Assembly: GCA_001515945.1 (NCBI GenBank)
Contig: LOER01000026.1
Span: 124,001 to 188,000 of the forward strand
From: Desulfitibacter sp. BRH_c19
GTDB lineage: Bacteria; Bacillota; DSM-16504; Desulfitibacterales; Desulfitibacteraceae
Direction of reading: 5' to 3'
DNA: 64,000 nucleotides
A program made the position numbers and the translations under genes. The first letter of the stretch is position 1, and each line of letters opens with the position of its first letter. Below the pieces are notes generated by a model that did no database searches, was not told the DNA's origin, and saw only the letters and a list, made by a program, of their open reading frames with translations. Shown piece after piece: positions 54,398-63,481 of this stretch.

Positions 54398-55675
54398 TTG
54401 AATGATCAATTCCGGGCTCTGGATACTATGAATTCTCTAATGCCTGGACCTATACAGTTTCATGAACGAATTGAAGTTATAGATATAATACGTGGTTTTG
54501 CTCTTTTAGGGATACTAATTGTAAATATGGCTTTTTTCAGTTATCCAATTATGTATTTGGAACTATTGGGTCAAGAAATGTGGACAGTCTTCTTGGATAA
54601 AGCTGTTTTGGGAGTGATTAGCCTTTTTATTGAAGGAAAATTTTATTCCATGTTTTCTTTTCTTTTTGGACTTGGTTTTGTAATTTTTATGGAACGGGCA
54701 AAGGTAAGGAGTGCTAAACCATTACTACTTTTTTATAGAAGGATATTTATATTACTTATTATAGGTCTATTTCATGCCTTTTTTATCTGGTTCGGGGATA
54801 TTCTCGTTTCGTACGCAATACTGGGATTTTTATTACCCCTATTCTTTAACCGTAAACCTAAAACCATACTCACCTGGGTTGTAATATTCTTTACTATTGC
54901 AGTACTACCTACAGCTTTAACGCTGTTATCTACAATCTCTGTAGATGATGTAGCTTACGCTGTATACATGCAGGAGTTTTTTACAAACATTGAGATGAAA
55001 GTAGAAAGCTCCATTTATGCTTATGGTCAAGGTACCTTCGGTGAACTAATGGCCCAGCGTGTGGAGGATACCCTCTTCACTTATAACTATCTCATCTTTG
55101 TCTTACCTTTGATATTTCCCATGTTTTTGTTGGGTCTTTACGGCGGTAAAAAAAGAATCTTTCAGGATATTAAGCATAATTTGCCATTTATAAAGAGGGT
55201 TTGGAAGTGGAGCTTAGTTATTGGTTTTAGCATGAGTATCATAAACTATCTTAGCGGGCTGCAAGTAGATCTAAGGTCTACTGGATCGATATACGATTTG
55301 ATAAATATGGGTTCCAGGGTTTTAGCAGATCCGGGATTAAGTATTTTCTATATGTCATCAATTGTATTGCTATGTCAGAATAAAGACTGGATACAAAAAT
55401 TAAGGCCATTGGCAAATGTAGGTAGAATGGCATTGAGCAATTATCTGTTCCAATCAATTGTTTGTACAACAATTTTCTATAGCTATGGGTTGGGTCTATA
55501 TGGTAAAGTTGGACCGGCTGCTGGGTTAGTTTTTACTCTCATAATCTTTGCTACGCAGATTTTTATAAGCAGACTGTGGCTGAATAAATATAGATTTGGT
55601 CCTATAGAATGGCTATGGAGGACTTTAACTTACGGCAAGCTACAGAAGATGACCATAACAGAAAAAATGTCTTAA
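54398..55675 (+). CDS. DUF418 (YeiB-type) membrane protein
   Basis: 425 residues from TTG 54398. About ten membrane helices; N-terminal RIEVIDIIRGFALLGILIVN and FSFLFGLGFVIFMERA plus the C-terminal GRMALSNYLFQSIVCTTIF and GPIEWLWRTLTYGK are hallmark DUF418 sequences. The family resembles acyltransferase/HGSNAT-type membrane enzymes and is thought to act on envelope substrates, but function is unproven. A GGAAAGGAT-like ribosome site precedes it. It runs towards the mscS gene on the other strand. Confidence 0.83.
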   Translation: MNDQFRALDTMNSLMPGPIQFHERIEVIDIIRGFALLGILIVNMAFFSYPIMYLELLGQEMWTVFLDKAVLGVISLFIEGKFYSMFSFLFGLGFVIFMERAKVRSAKPLLLFYRRIFILLIIGLFHAFFIWFGDILVSYAILGFLLPLFFNRKPKTILTWVVIFFTIAVLPTALTLLSTISVDDVAYAVYMQEFFTNIEMKVESSIYAYGQGTFGELMAQRVEDTLFTYNYLIFVLPLIFPMFLLGLYGGKKRIFQDIKHNLPFIKRVWKWSLVIGFSMSIINYLSGLQVDLRSTGSIYDLINMGSRVLADPGLSIFYMSSIVLLCQNKDWIQKLRPLANVGRMALSNYLFQSIVCTTIFYSYGLGLYGKVGPAAGLVFTLIIFATQIFISRLWLNKYRFGPIEWLWRTLTYGKLQKMTITEKMS

Positions 55676-55722
55676 AAAGGTAACCTTAGCTAGGCTTATC
55701 TGTCTAAGACATTATCATTGTG

Positions 55723-56520
55723 CTATTTACTCATATGGATATCCATCTGAGGATATGGGATGTTAATTCCTTCTTTATCAAACTCATGTTTAGCCGCTTC
55801 TAGAATGTCGAAATAGATTGACCAATAATCATCTTTTTCACACCATAATCTCATGTAGAAGATAACAGCATTGTCACCATGTTCTCCTAGTACTATTTGC
55901 ACGGGAGGGTCTTTTAGGACAAGAGGATTATTTTCTGCTATTTTTCTTAAGACCATTTTTACCTTTTTAATATCATCCTGATAACCGACACCGAATGTAA
56001 AGTCAACTCTTCTAGTTGGGTTTGAACTATAGTTTAATGTACTACTGTTTGATAAATTTGCATTAGGAATTATAACCCTTTTGTTATCTGGCGTATTTAA
56101 AATAGTATGGAAGATTTGAATCTCCTTTACAGTACCTGAGTAACCAACCACTTCAATGTAATCCCCAACCTTAAATGGTTTTAAAAGAAGAATTAAAACT
56201 CCCCCAGCAAAATTAGCCAGACTACCCTGGAGAGCAAGCCCAACAGCAAAGGCTCCAGCACCAATAACTGCTATAAAAGAAGTCATCTCTATTCCTATCA
56301 TGGAAGCAATAGAAATTACAAGTAGAATCTGCAATGATACTTTAACAATTGAAACTAAGAAAGGTTTTAATGCCTGATCAATTTCAATCTTTTCAAATCT
56401 TTTGGAGATTGTATTTACTAGCATCTTAATTATCTTCAAACCGACAATGAGAAATAATAATGCTAGCAAAAGGCTTGCACCATAGCTAATGAGTTTTTCA
56501 TAAATTATTTCAATATTCAT
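55723..56520 (-). CDS. mscS: Small-conductance mechanosensitive channel (MscS family)
   Basis: 265 residues. Three N-terminal membrane helices; the glycine/alanine-rich pore helix AVIGAGAFAVGLALQGSLAN is followed by FAGGVLILLLKPFKVGDYIE and the beta domain (IPNANLSNSSTLNYS), exactly the MscS order. It opens under membrane tension to release solutes during osmotic downshock, as a heptamer. The start ATG 56520 has GGAGG upstream. No operon partner. Confidence 0.9.
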   Translation of the reverse strand: MNIEIIYEKLISYGASLLLALLFLIVGLKIIKMLVNTISKRFEKIEIDQALKPFLVSIVKVSLQILLVISIASMIGIEMTSFIAVIGAGAFAVGLALQGSLANFAGGVLILLLKPFKVGDYIEVVGYSGTVKEIQIFHTILNTPDNKRVIIPNANLSNSSTLNYSSNPTRRVDFTFGVGYQDDIKKVKMVLRKIAENNPLVLKDPPVQIVLGEHGDNAVIFYMRLWCEKDDYWSIYFDILEAAKHEFDKEGINIPYPQMDIHMSK

Positions 56521-56625
56521 TGTGAAATTTCCTCCAGTTTTAAATGTATCTTATCACAGGGTTATTTACTTAACAATAGGCTTATGTTTTCCACTAATAC
56601 TATATGGATAATATTAATGGAAGTG

Positions 56626-56654
56626 AAAACCTGGAGACAATTCATCCAGGTTTT
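56626..56654 (-). terminator. Rho-independent terminator after sodA
   Basis: AAAACCTGGA / TCCAGGTTTT, a perfect 10-bp stem with a 9-base loop, on the minus strand ending in TTTT. Confidence 0.75.
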
Positions 56655-56686
56655 TGCAGTAGATTTGGAATTCTAGATAGCTATTT

Positions 56687-57274
56687 TTACTTAGCTAATC
56701 TATTATTTACATCTTCCCAGTTCACCAGGTTCCACCAAGCTTCTATCCAAGCAGGCCTTTTATTCTGATACTTTAAATAATACGCATGCTCCCAGACGTC
56801 ACAAACTAGTAAAGGAACTGCTCCCCAGATGGTTAAATCCTGATGCTTTTCAGCTGCCATTATTTCTAGCTTATTTCCATGAGGATTCCAGGCTAAAACA
56901 CCCCAACCAGACCCTTCAACTGTAGCTGCAACAGATGTAAAATGTTTTTTAAAGGCTTCAAAGCTACCAAAGTCTTTTTCTATTTGTGAAGCAATTTTTC
57001 CGGTTGGATTCCCGCCACCGTTAGGAGACATATTGTTCCAAAACAGGGTGTGCAGTACATGGCCCGATCCATGAAAAGCCAATTCCCTCTCCCAATGCTT
57101 AATCAATCCGAAATCTCCTGTCTCTCGTGCTTCGGCAAGTTTTGATATTGCATTATTTAGTCCATCGACATAAGATTTATGATGTGCATCATGGTGAAGC
57201 TTTAGTGTTTGTTCATCATTATGAGGTTCAAGGGCATCATATGCATACGGTAGTACTGGAAGTTCATACTTCAT
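56687..57274 (-). CDS. sodA: Fe/Mn superoxide dismutase
   Basis: 195 residues from ATG 57274, 9 bases after AGGAGTG; the 29 extra codons upstream have no ribosome site and do not belong to the family. Starts KYELPVLPYAYDALEPH. Metal ligands are visible as the first His in the N-terminal helix (DEQTLKLHHDAHHKSYV), His in GSGHVLHTLFW, and Asp and His in DVWEHAYYLKYQ. It disproportionates superoxide in the cytoplasm, giving some air tolerance in this anaerobe. Metal specificity is not decided here. Confidence 0.92.
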   Translation of the reverse strand: MKYELPVLPYAYDALEPHNDEQTLKLHHDAHHKSYVDGLNNAISKLAEARETGDFGLIKHWERELAFHGSGHVLHTLFWNNMSPNGGGNPTGKIASQIEKDFGSFEAFKKHFTSVAATVEGSGWGVLAWNPHGNKLEIMAAEKHQDLTIWGAVPLLVCDVWEHAYYLKYQNKRPAWIEAWWNLVNWEDVNNRLAK

Positions 57275-57457
57275 AAATATCACTCCTAAGATAATTTTTC
57301 TACATATTACAATAGTTTTATATTGAACTATATAACCCTTTTTTAAACTAGCTATCTTCATTAAATCTTCAAGATTGAATAAGTTTTTTCCTTATTGATA
57401 ATTATGAAATATCAATGTTAAATGGTAAAATGGGGTTATAAAGGAAGGTGATAGGTT

Positions 57458-58066
57458 GTGAGTTCAACAATAAACATTAATGAACTATGGAAAAAAGCAG
57501 TAGACTTTCATGGACATTCTTGTCCGGGTCTTGCCTATGGAGTAAGGGCAAGTGCAATTGCTCTAGAAAATCTTGCGTCTGGGCGTGCAGCTGATGAGGA
57601 AATGGTTGCTATAGTGGAAACAGATTCTTGTAGCGTTGATGGTATACAAGCATTAACAGGTTGCACTTTAGGAAAAGGTAATTTAATTTTTAAGGACCAT
57701 GGTAAATCCGCATTTACTTTTGTGTTACGAAGTAATGGAAAAGCTATCAGAATTATTATGGGTGCAGGAGAAGCCCATAGGCCAGATGATGCCTTAAGGG
57801 AAAAGGTAATGACAGGCAAGGCCTCTCAAATGGAGAAACAGCTTTTTCAAGAAATGAAAGAAAAGAGGATTCAGCATATTCTTAAAGGACCCCAAGAGGA
57901 GATCTGTAGTATCAATTGGGTTAATGTAAAGTTGCCAGAAAAGGCCCGTATTTTCAAATCAATTCTCTGTGATAAATGTGGGGAGCATTTTATGGAACCA
58001 AGAGGAAGGCTGGAAGATGGAAAAATTGTCTGCTTAGACTGTTTTAATGAGTATAAGAGGAGCTAG
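57458..58066 (+). CDS. FmdE-family protein with C-terminal zinc ribbon
   Basis: 202 residues from GTG 57458 (GGAAGGTGAT upstream). The FmdE-type domain has FHGHSCPGLAYGVRAS and ETDSCSVDGIQALTGCTLGK, cysteines and histidine conserved as putative metal ligands, in residues about 15-75. The C-terminus has a TraR/DksA-like zinc site CDKCGEHF...CLDCF. In methanogens FmdE accompanies the molybdenum formylmethanofuran dehydrogenase; in bacteria these proteins occur near molybdenum or tungsten enzymes and their role is unclear. Stands alone. Ends in TAG within a hairpin shared with the convergent gene. Confidence 0.8.
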   Translation: MSSTININELWKKAVDFHGHSCPGLAYGVRASAIALENLASGRAADEEMVAIVETDSCSVDGIQALTGCTLGKGNLIFKDHGKSAFTFVLRSNGKAIRIIMGAGEAHRPDDALREKVMTGKASQMEKQLFQEMKEKRIQHILKGPQEEICSINWVNVKLPEKARIFKSILCDKCGEHFMEPRGRLEDGKIVCLDCFNEYKRS

Positions 58067-58116
58067 TAGATAGAAAGGGGGGATTCATTATTGAACTGCC
58101 CTCTTTCTATGTCTAC
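58066..58116. terminator. Hairpin between convergent genes
   Basis: GTAGATAGAAAGGGG pairs with CCCTCTTTCTATGTCTAC (two small bulges), starting at the last base of the FmdE-type stop codon. No T-run, so termination strength is uncertain. Confidence 0.55.
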
Positions 58117-58120
58117 AGAA

Positions 58121-59200
58121 CTACTGTTTCATTCTTTTACAAACATCGGCCATTACAATAAAGTTATCTACAGTTTTAGGCATGAAGAGACCAGATGCAG
58201 TACCGCCTAAAATATAACCTCCACCTTTACCTGCAGCTTTAATACATTCTAAGCTAAGTTTTTCTACCTCTTCCGTAGAGGCTTTGGAAAGTACATTCAT
58301 ATCATCAATGTTGCCAACAAGGCACATTTTATTTCCAAGTCGTTCCTTCAGAACATGAAGATCAACATCACCTAAGGGGGGAGCTTCTAGCGGATCCAGA
58401 GCATCTGGGCCAATTTCAATAATGTCATCAATAACATCCATCATTTTATCATGCATATGCATATAGGCAATTCCACCACATTCATGAATTGTATCTACCA
58501 GTTTTTTGTCATACTTAACAATAATGTCCTTGAAGAATCTAGGTGGTAATACTCTAGGCGACGCATACTCTGCTCCAATTATTCTCCAAACCTTAACTCC
58601 CAGCTTACTTGCATTTTTTATTACATCACAAGCTCTTTCCACCAGAGCATCTTGTAATTGAATAATCAGTTCTGTATTGCTATATGTCTGAATTAAATTT
58701 TGTTCAGTTCCAAAGTAGTACGCAGGACAATAGAAAGGATTTGATATTTCTCCTAGCACAAGTCCTTCGGTACCAATATAGTTTTCCCACTTATAAAAGT
58801 TTTCCATTGGTGGATTAAGAGGCTTATAAGGAATAGAAAGGAATTTTTCCACATCTGAGGGATCTTTAAAAAGGTGTTCAAGATACCAATCAATATGGTC
58901 TCCAGTTGGTTTTATGGTTGCAGTTAGTTCTCCCTTGGGAGTTTGTATTACTTCTCTAATATTACCATCTGAAGTAGAAAATCTTTTGAAAACATTATGC
59001 AATTCACCCCCAACCCAGGTTTCGGCCTTGGTGCCTGTACGTACTGCCACCATAATATCAGTATTTGCTACAAGCCTATCAGCATAATCCTTTGGTGCAA
59101 GCCCAAACCAGGCATCAAAAACAAAAGGTGAACATGGTATTCTGTCAGTCTCCATAAGCTGTAAGGTTCTTAAAACTCTTTCTCTTGATGTTAACTTCAT
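58121..59200 (-). CDS. URO-D-superfamily (MtaA/MtbA-like) protein with atypical metal site
   Basis: 359 residues. N-terminal SRERVLRTLQLMETDRIPCS is typical of the uroporphyrinogen decarboxylase superfamily, as are GPDALDPLEAPPLGDVDLHV and LGNKMCLVGNIDD. In corrinoid:CoM methyltransferases of this fold a zinc site is made by HxC and a late Cys. Here these places read HMHDKM and LGGTASGLF, so the usual cysteines are absent. It could be a methyltransferase with a different metal site or a lyase. AAGGAGG precedes ATG. It is 57 bases after the GntR gene and probably regulated by it. Ends in TAG. Confidence 0.78.
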   Translation of the reverse strand: MKLTSRERVLRTLQLMETDRIPCSPFVFDAWFGLAPKDYADRLVANTDIMVAVRTGTKAETWVGGELHNVFKRFSTSDGNIREVIQTPKGELTATIKPTGDHIDWYLEHLFKDPSDVEKFLSIPYKPLNPPMENFYKWENYIGTEGLVLGEISNPFYCPAYYFGTEQNLIQTYSNTELIIQLQDALVERACDVIKNASKLGVKVWRIIGAEYASPRVLPPRFFKDIIVKYDKKLVDTIHECGGIAYMHMHDKMMDVIDDIIEIGPDALDPLEAPPLGDVDLHVLKERLGNKMCLVGNIDDMNVLSKASTEEVEKLSLECIKAAGKGGGYILGGTASGLFMPKTVDNFIVMADVCKRMKQ

Positions 59201-59257
59201 TAAATATTACCTCCTTGGTTAATTATGGTATGTTTGTTTCCCGAGAGCTAACTCATT

Positions 59258-59923
59258 TCACCCTTGCATACAGGACATGAGCAATTTCTTAGCATTAGTC
59301 AGATGATCTTCCATTGCGGTATATGCCTTCCAAGGCTGAGCACTTCTGATGTTTTGATAAATATCATTATGTTCTTTTATTGTACTATCCATTCTACCTT
59401 CCATTTTCAACGTGTCCATACACAATCTTTCAACACGGCTTCTGATATCTTCAAAGTTTTCAATGAACTTGTTATTGTCGATATAGTTTATAATTTCTCT
59501 GTGAAATAATTCGTCCATCTCCATAAACTCATATTTATACTCAGGATTAGCTAATTCTTTCTGTTTGTCAATTAAATTTCCTAGATGAGATATGAGTTTT
59601 TGAGCGGCCTGTGTATTCGATTCTTTGGCTAAAGTTATAACACAAAAACCTTCTAGGGCTAGACGAATCTGAAAGGTCTTCTCGATATCAGACAAAGAAA
59701 TTTCTTTTACAACAATTCCCTTGCAAGGAAGAGTTTCAAGTAAACCCTCTCGCCTAATTTGTAGAATTGCTTCCCTGACAGGTGTTCGTGATACCCCTAG
59801 GAAATCTGCAAACCATTGCTCTGAATAAGTTTTACCAACTTCTATTTCGCCAGTGAGGATTGCTTTTTTTAAATAAATGTATACTTGATCTTTCAAGGTA
59901 GTTTTTGTTATTAATTTATCCAA
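59258..59923 (-). CDS. GntR-family (FCD-type) transcriptional regulator
   Basis: 221 residues from TTG 59923, which has AAGGAGG 8 bases upstream; GTG 59932 overlaps that site. N-terminal winged helix (VYIYLKKAILTGEIEVGKTY, WFADFLGVSRTPVREAILQI, RREGLLETLPCKGIVV). The C-terminal helical FCD domain has FQIRLALEGF, DELFHREIINYIDNN and TIKEHNDIYQNI with metal-binding Asp/His positions. FCD regulators bind organic acids. A palindrome overlapping the promoter's -10 box fits autoregulation and control of the next gene. Confidence 0.87.
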   Translation of the reverse strand: MDKLITKTTLKDQVYIYLKKAILTGEIEVGKTYSEQWFADFLGVSRTPVREAILQIRREGLLETLPCKGIVVKEISLSDIEKTFQIRLALEGFCVITLAKESNTQAAQKLISHLGNLIDKQKELANPEYKYEFMEMDELFHREIINYIDNNKFIENFEDIRSRVERLCMDTLKMEGRMDSTIKEHNDIYQNIRSAQPWKAYTAMEDHLTNAKKLLMSCMQG

Positions 59924-59942
59924 AATAACCACCTCCTTATTG

Positions 59943-59975
59943 TGCAGTATACTGCATGGTGCACACTACTGTCAA
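59943..59975 (-). promoter_or_regulatory. Promoter of the gntR-uroD-like unit with overlapping operator
   Basis: On the minus strand TTGACA (59970-59975) and TATACT (59946-59951) are 18 bases apart. The perfect 14-base palindrome TGCAGTATACTGCA (59943-59956) covers the -10, and a second small dyad TGTGCACCA lies in the spacer. This suits an FCD-type GntR operator with a GTATAC core. Confidence 0.75.
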
Positions 59976-60099
59976 TGGGTTCTTGCATCTATAAGTGGGG
60001 TTTTAAGTGCCATCAAAAGCAGAAAGGTGAGCCTATACTGATGAATGCATAGGATTTAGAGAGTTAGAAGATATATAATTATTAGCTGAAATAGAATTT

Positions 60100-60156
60100 A
60101 AAAAACTCCCCTTTGGTAACAGATTATATTATTTAACCTGTCTACCTTAAGGGGAG
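60100..60156 (-). terminator. Rho-independent terminator after transketolase
   Basis: On the minus strand CTCCCCTTAAGGTAGACAG pairs with CTGTTACCAAAGGGGAG (a few mismatches) and ends in TTTTTT. Confidence 0.75.
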
Positions 60157-60203
60157 CATATCAAAAAGGGGAGTTATATCAAAATGGGGAGCTATATCAA
60201 AAT
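60151..60203. repeat. Short tandem repeat, 17-18-base period
   Basis: ATATCAAAAAGGGGAGTT (60158-60175), ATATCAAAATGGGGAGCT (60176-60193) and a partial third copy (60194-60203) follow the right arm of the terminator, so GGGGAG occurs three times. They could arise by duplication of the terminator arm. Confidence 0.6.
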
Positions 60204-60229
60204 GTAAAAAATACTAAGGGGTAATATAT

Positions 60230-62230
60230 TTAGCTCTGCATGTTCTTCATCAATCCAACCACTTTTTCAACAATATTATCTACAGAAAAACCCATATTCT
60301 CTAGTACTATTTTACCCGGCGCAGATGCTCCAAAGCTTTCAATGCCTATTATACAGCCCTTATCACCGACAAATTCTCTCCATCCAAGAGGGCTTCCAGC
60401 TTCAACGGATATCCTCCTGGTTACTGAGCTTGGGATGATACCTTCTCTATACTCGAATGGCTGCCTTTTAAACACTTCCCAGCTAATCATACTGACAACT
60501 CTTGTATCAATCTTTTGGATCCATAGTTCTTTTTGAGCATTCAGGGCTAAGGGCACCTCTGATCCACTTGCGAGAATAATGACTTCTGGGTTCCTACCTT
60601 TTTCCATTCCAATAACATATGCACCCTTTTGTGCTTCTATAGAACTATTTTCTAAAATGGGTAAATTTTGTCTAGTAAGTACTATGGCTGTAGGCCCATT
60701 CTTTCTTTTTAGAGCTGCCAACCAAGCTGCAGTTGTTTCCTTTGCATCACAAGGCCGGAATACCTGGATATTTGGAATTGCCCGCAAAGCTATCAAGTGT
60801 TCAATTGGTTGATGGGTAGGACCATCCTCCCCAACTGCTAGAGAATCATGTGTAAAAACATAAATTACAGGCAGACCCATAAGGGCTGCAAGCCTTATGG
60901 AAGGTTTCATATAATCAAAAAACACAAAGAAGGTGGATCCAAAAACCCTAAATCCTCCATGTAGAGCAATTCCATTAAGGATTCCTGCCATTGCGTGTTC
61001 TCTAATGCCAAAAAACAAGTTATTGCCATCAGGTGTATCAGCTTGAAAGTCACCCATATTTTTCAAGTAGGTTTTAGTTGAAGCATTAAGATCTGCTGAA
61101 CCACCAACCAGGTTTGGCAGATATTTCGTGAGCTTATTCATTACCTGACCCGAAGCACTACGTGTGGCAATTGGCTTATCATCGAAATTCCACAAGTCAT
61201 CATCCTCTAATAATTGAGTAGGAAGTTCATCACAATGCCAATCATCCCATTTGCTTGCTAGCTGTGGATATGCCTTTTTGTAGTTAGTAAATAACTTTTC
61301 CCATACCTTAGACTTGGTATTAAGCTTATTAATAATCTGTGAAAAATGCTTTTTTACTTCCTCAGGTACATGGAATTCTTCACTATACTCCCAGCCTAAA
61401 TTCTCTTTTAGGGCAGCTACTTCATCCTTCCCAAGGGGAGCTCCATGGGAAGCGGCCTTGCCCTGCTTATTAGGGCTTCCATAGCCAATGATAGTCTTTA
61501 AAATGATAATAGTTGGCTTATCAGTAGCTGTTTTTGCCTTTTCTAATGCAGCCAGTATTGCTTCCGTGTCGTTACCGTCAGTAACCTCTATAACCTGCCA
61601 ACCAAAGGCTTGGTATCGCATACCAACATCCTCGGTAAAGGTTTGAGCGGTATCACCATCTATTGTGATGTCATTGTCATCATAGATACAGATGAGCTTT
61701 CCTAGCTTTAGGTGTCCAGCTAATGAAGCTGCCTCTGAACTAATGCCTTCCATCATATCTCCATCGCTTGCAAAGATATATGTAAAATGATCCACAATAT
61801 TGTGCCCTTCACGATTGAACTCAGCAGCTAATCTTTTTTCGGCAATGGCCATACCAACACCATTGGCAAAACCCTGTCCTAATGGACCAGTTGTAGTTTC
61901 TACTCCTACTGTATGGCCGTATTCTGGATGGCCTGGTGTATCACTTCCCCATTGTCTGAAAGACTTAATGTCATCCATAGATAATCCATAGTCAAATAAA
62001 TGTAGAAGACAGTAAAGAAGTATGGAGCCATGGCCTGCTGAGAGAATAAATCTGTCTCTATTAGGCCATCTAGGATTAACGGGATTATGCTTTAATACTT
62101 GAGACCACAATACATAGGCCGCTGGTGCTAAACCAAGGGGAAGTCCTGGGTGTCCTGAATTTGCCTTTTCAACTGCTTCAGCAGACAATACCCTGATGGT
62201 ATTTATTGTAAGTTCTTTAATGCTTGTCAT
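60230..62230 (-). CDS. tkt: Transketolase
   Basis: 666 residues, full length. Thiamine diphosphate motif [20 protein letters not shown] with [13 protein letters not shown]-terminal [18 protein letters not shown] and [12 protein letters not shown], central [14 protein letters not shown] and the catalytic-region [20 protein letters not shown], and C-terminal SWEVFKRQ. It transfers two-carbon ketol units in the non-oxidative pentose phosphate pathway, in the cytoplasm. ATG 62230 follows GAGGAGGTAG. Monocistronic, with its own terminator downstream. Confidence 0.94.
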   Translation of the reverse strand: MTSIKELTINTIRVLSAEAVEKANSGHPGLPLGLAPAAYVLWSQVLKHNPVNPRWPNRDRFILSAGHGSILLYCLLHLFDYGLSMDDIKSFRQWGSDTPGHPEYGHTVGVETTTGPLGQGFANGVGMAIAEKRLAAEFNREGHNIVDHFTYIFASDGDMMEGISSEAASLAGHLKLGKLICIYDDNDITIDGDTAQTFTEDVGMRYQAFGWQVIEVTDGNDTEAILAALEKAKTATDKPTIIILKTIIGYGSPNKQGKAASHGAPLGKDEVAALKENLGWEYSEEFHVPEEVKKHFSQIINKLNTKSKVWEKLFTNYKKAYPQLASKWDDWHCDELPTQLLEDDDLWNFDDKPIATRSASGQVMNKLTKYLPNLVGGSADLNASTKTYLKNMGDFQADTPDGNNLFFGIREHAMAGILNGIALHGGFRVFGSTFFVFFDYMKPSIRLAALMGLPVIYVFTHDSLAVGEDGPTHQPIEHLIALRAIPNIQVFRPCDAKETTAAWLAALKRKNGPTAIVLTRQNLPILENSSIEAQKGAYVIGMEKGRNPEVIILASGSEVPLALNAQKELWIQKIDTRVVSMISWEVFKRQPFEYREGIIPSSVTRRISVEAGSPLGWREFVGDKGCIIGIESFGASAPGKIVLENMGFSVDNIVEKVVGLMKNMQS

Positions 62231-62324
62231 ATCTATCTACCTCCTCATAGGGGAAAATTAAGTTCTATTGCTATTATACACATATATGATAAGATTTCCA
62301 AAATGATGGAGATTTACCCGATGG

Positions 62325-62488
62325 CTAACTACCACTAAGACTCCCACCTCTTGCTTTGCACTGGTATTTCTACGCATTGCAAAAATCACAATGCTAGAAC
62401 TACTGGCGGCTCTGCACTAGTATTTCTACGTATCGTAAAAAACACAATACTAGAACTACTGGCGTAGTGGGAGATAAGTGGTACTAAG
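62325..62488. repeat. Structured element: long outer inverted repeat enclosing two 52-56-base tandem units
   Basis: Outer arms 62325-62350 and 62464-62488 are imperfect inverted repeats (shared TACCACT and CTCCCAC against GTGGGAG and AGTGGTA). Between them are two near-identical units, 62357-62412 and 62413-62464, starting TGCACTAGTATTTCTACG or a variant and ending CTAGAACTACTGGCG. Each unit carries its own short inverted arms (CTAGTATT with AATACTAG; in the other copy CTGGTATT with AATGCTAG, pairing kept by G-U). It lies in the 397-base gap between nadC and tkt. Confidence 0.7.
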
Positions 62489-62538
62489 CCCCTGGATAAC
62501 GGTTTCTAATATTCAGATGAAGTCATTCAGTAAAACTT

Positions 62539-62562
62539 AGTTCAGGTGACTGTCCCTGAACT
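62539..62562 (-). terminator. Hairpin downstream of nadC
   Basis: Perfect 8-bp inverted repeat AGTTCAGG / CCTGAACT around TGACTGTC, 66-89 bases after the nadC stop on the minus strand. A short T-run follows after a few bases. A weak terminator. Confidence 0.5.
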
Positions 62563-62627
62563 CTAGTTGAACTAATCCTGTGGGAAACTCCACCTGAATA
62601 AAGAATCCTGTTTATAAGGTTTGAGTT

Positions 62628-63464
62628 CTAGGATAACTCTAGACTAATGTCAAGGGCTTTTACTGAATGGGTGAGGTCGCCAACAGAGATTATATTTACT
62701 CCTGTTGCTGCAATTTCCTTAATACTATCCAGAGTTATTCCTCCAGAAGCTTCTATTATTGCTTGATCCTTTACTAGCTCTACAGCTTTAACCATCATTT
62801 CTGGAGACATATTGTCCAGCATGATAATGTCTACTTTATTGTCGAGAGCTTCTTGAACCATCTTAAGATCTTCCGTTTCTACCTCGATTTTAATGGTAAA
62901 TGGAAGCTTTTCTTTTAAAATGCTAATTGCTTTTGTGATGCTGCCTGCTGCTTTTAAGTGGTTATCCTTAAGCATTACTGCATCATAAAGCCCGAAGCGA
63001 TGATTGCTTCCGCCACCGACTCTTACTGCATATTTATCTAATATTCTCAAACCAGGGGCAGTTTTTCTTGTATCAACGATTCTTACCGGATAACCTTTAA
63101 CCTTTTTAACATAGCTATGGGTTTTAGTTGCTATACCAGAAAGACGTTGTAAAAAGTTTAATGCTACTCGTTCACCTGTTAAGATAGCTGGTAGTGAACC
63201 AGAGATGTAGACTAGTTTCATTCCATTCTGTACCTTGTCTCCATCCTTTACTATTTCTTCCCATGCTATATTTGGGGAAAGGGTCTTAAAAACAGTCTCA
63301 GCTACTGTAAGTCCCGCAATAATTCCGTCATCCTTTGCCAAGAAATAACCCTTGGCCTGAATATCATGCGAAAATAAATTATCAGTAGTAAGATCACCAT
63401 GTCCAATATCCTCTACAAGCGCCTGGGTAACTAATTTTTGTAATTGAGATAGGTTTATTTCCAT
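62628..63464 (-). CDS. nadC: Nicotinate-nucleotide pyrophosphorylase (quinolinate phosphoribosyltransferase)
   Basis: 278 residues, full length. Conserved features are ALVEDIGHGDLTTDNLF, ERVALNFLQRLSGIAT, RIVDTRKTAPGLRILDKYAV, GGGSNHRFGLYDAVMLKDNH and the C-terminal EASGGITLDSIKEIAATGVN with ISVGDLTHS. It converts quinolinate and PRPP to nicotinate mononucleotide in de novo NAD synthesis. It follows nadB by 17 bases on the same strand, the usual nad operon order. GGAGG lies 8 bases before ATG 63464. Ends in TAG. Confidence 0.95.
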   Translation of the reverse strand: MEINLSQLQKLVTQALVEDIGHGDLTTDNLFSHDIQAKGYFLAKDDGIIAGLTVAETVFKTLSPNIAWEEIVKDGDKVQNGMKLVYISGSLPAILTGERVALNFLQRLSGIATKTHSYVKKVKGYPVRIVDTRKTAPGLRILDKYAVRVGGGSNHRFGLYDAVMLKDNHLKAAGSITKAISILKEKLPFTIKIEVETEDLKMVQEALDNKVDIIMLDNMSPEMMVKAVELVKDQAIIEASGGITLDSIKEIAATGVNIISVGDLTHSVKALDISLELS

Positions 63465-63481
63465 TTAAAAAGATACCTCCT

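Noticed and set aside
62357-62464. CRISPR array in the nadC-tkt gap
   Set aside because: There are only two units, directly adjacent without spacers, and no cas genes.
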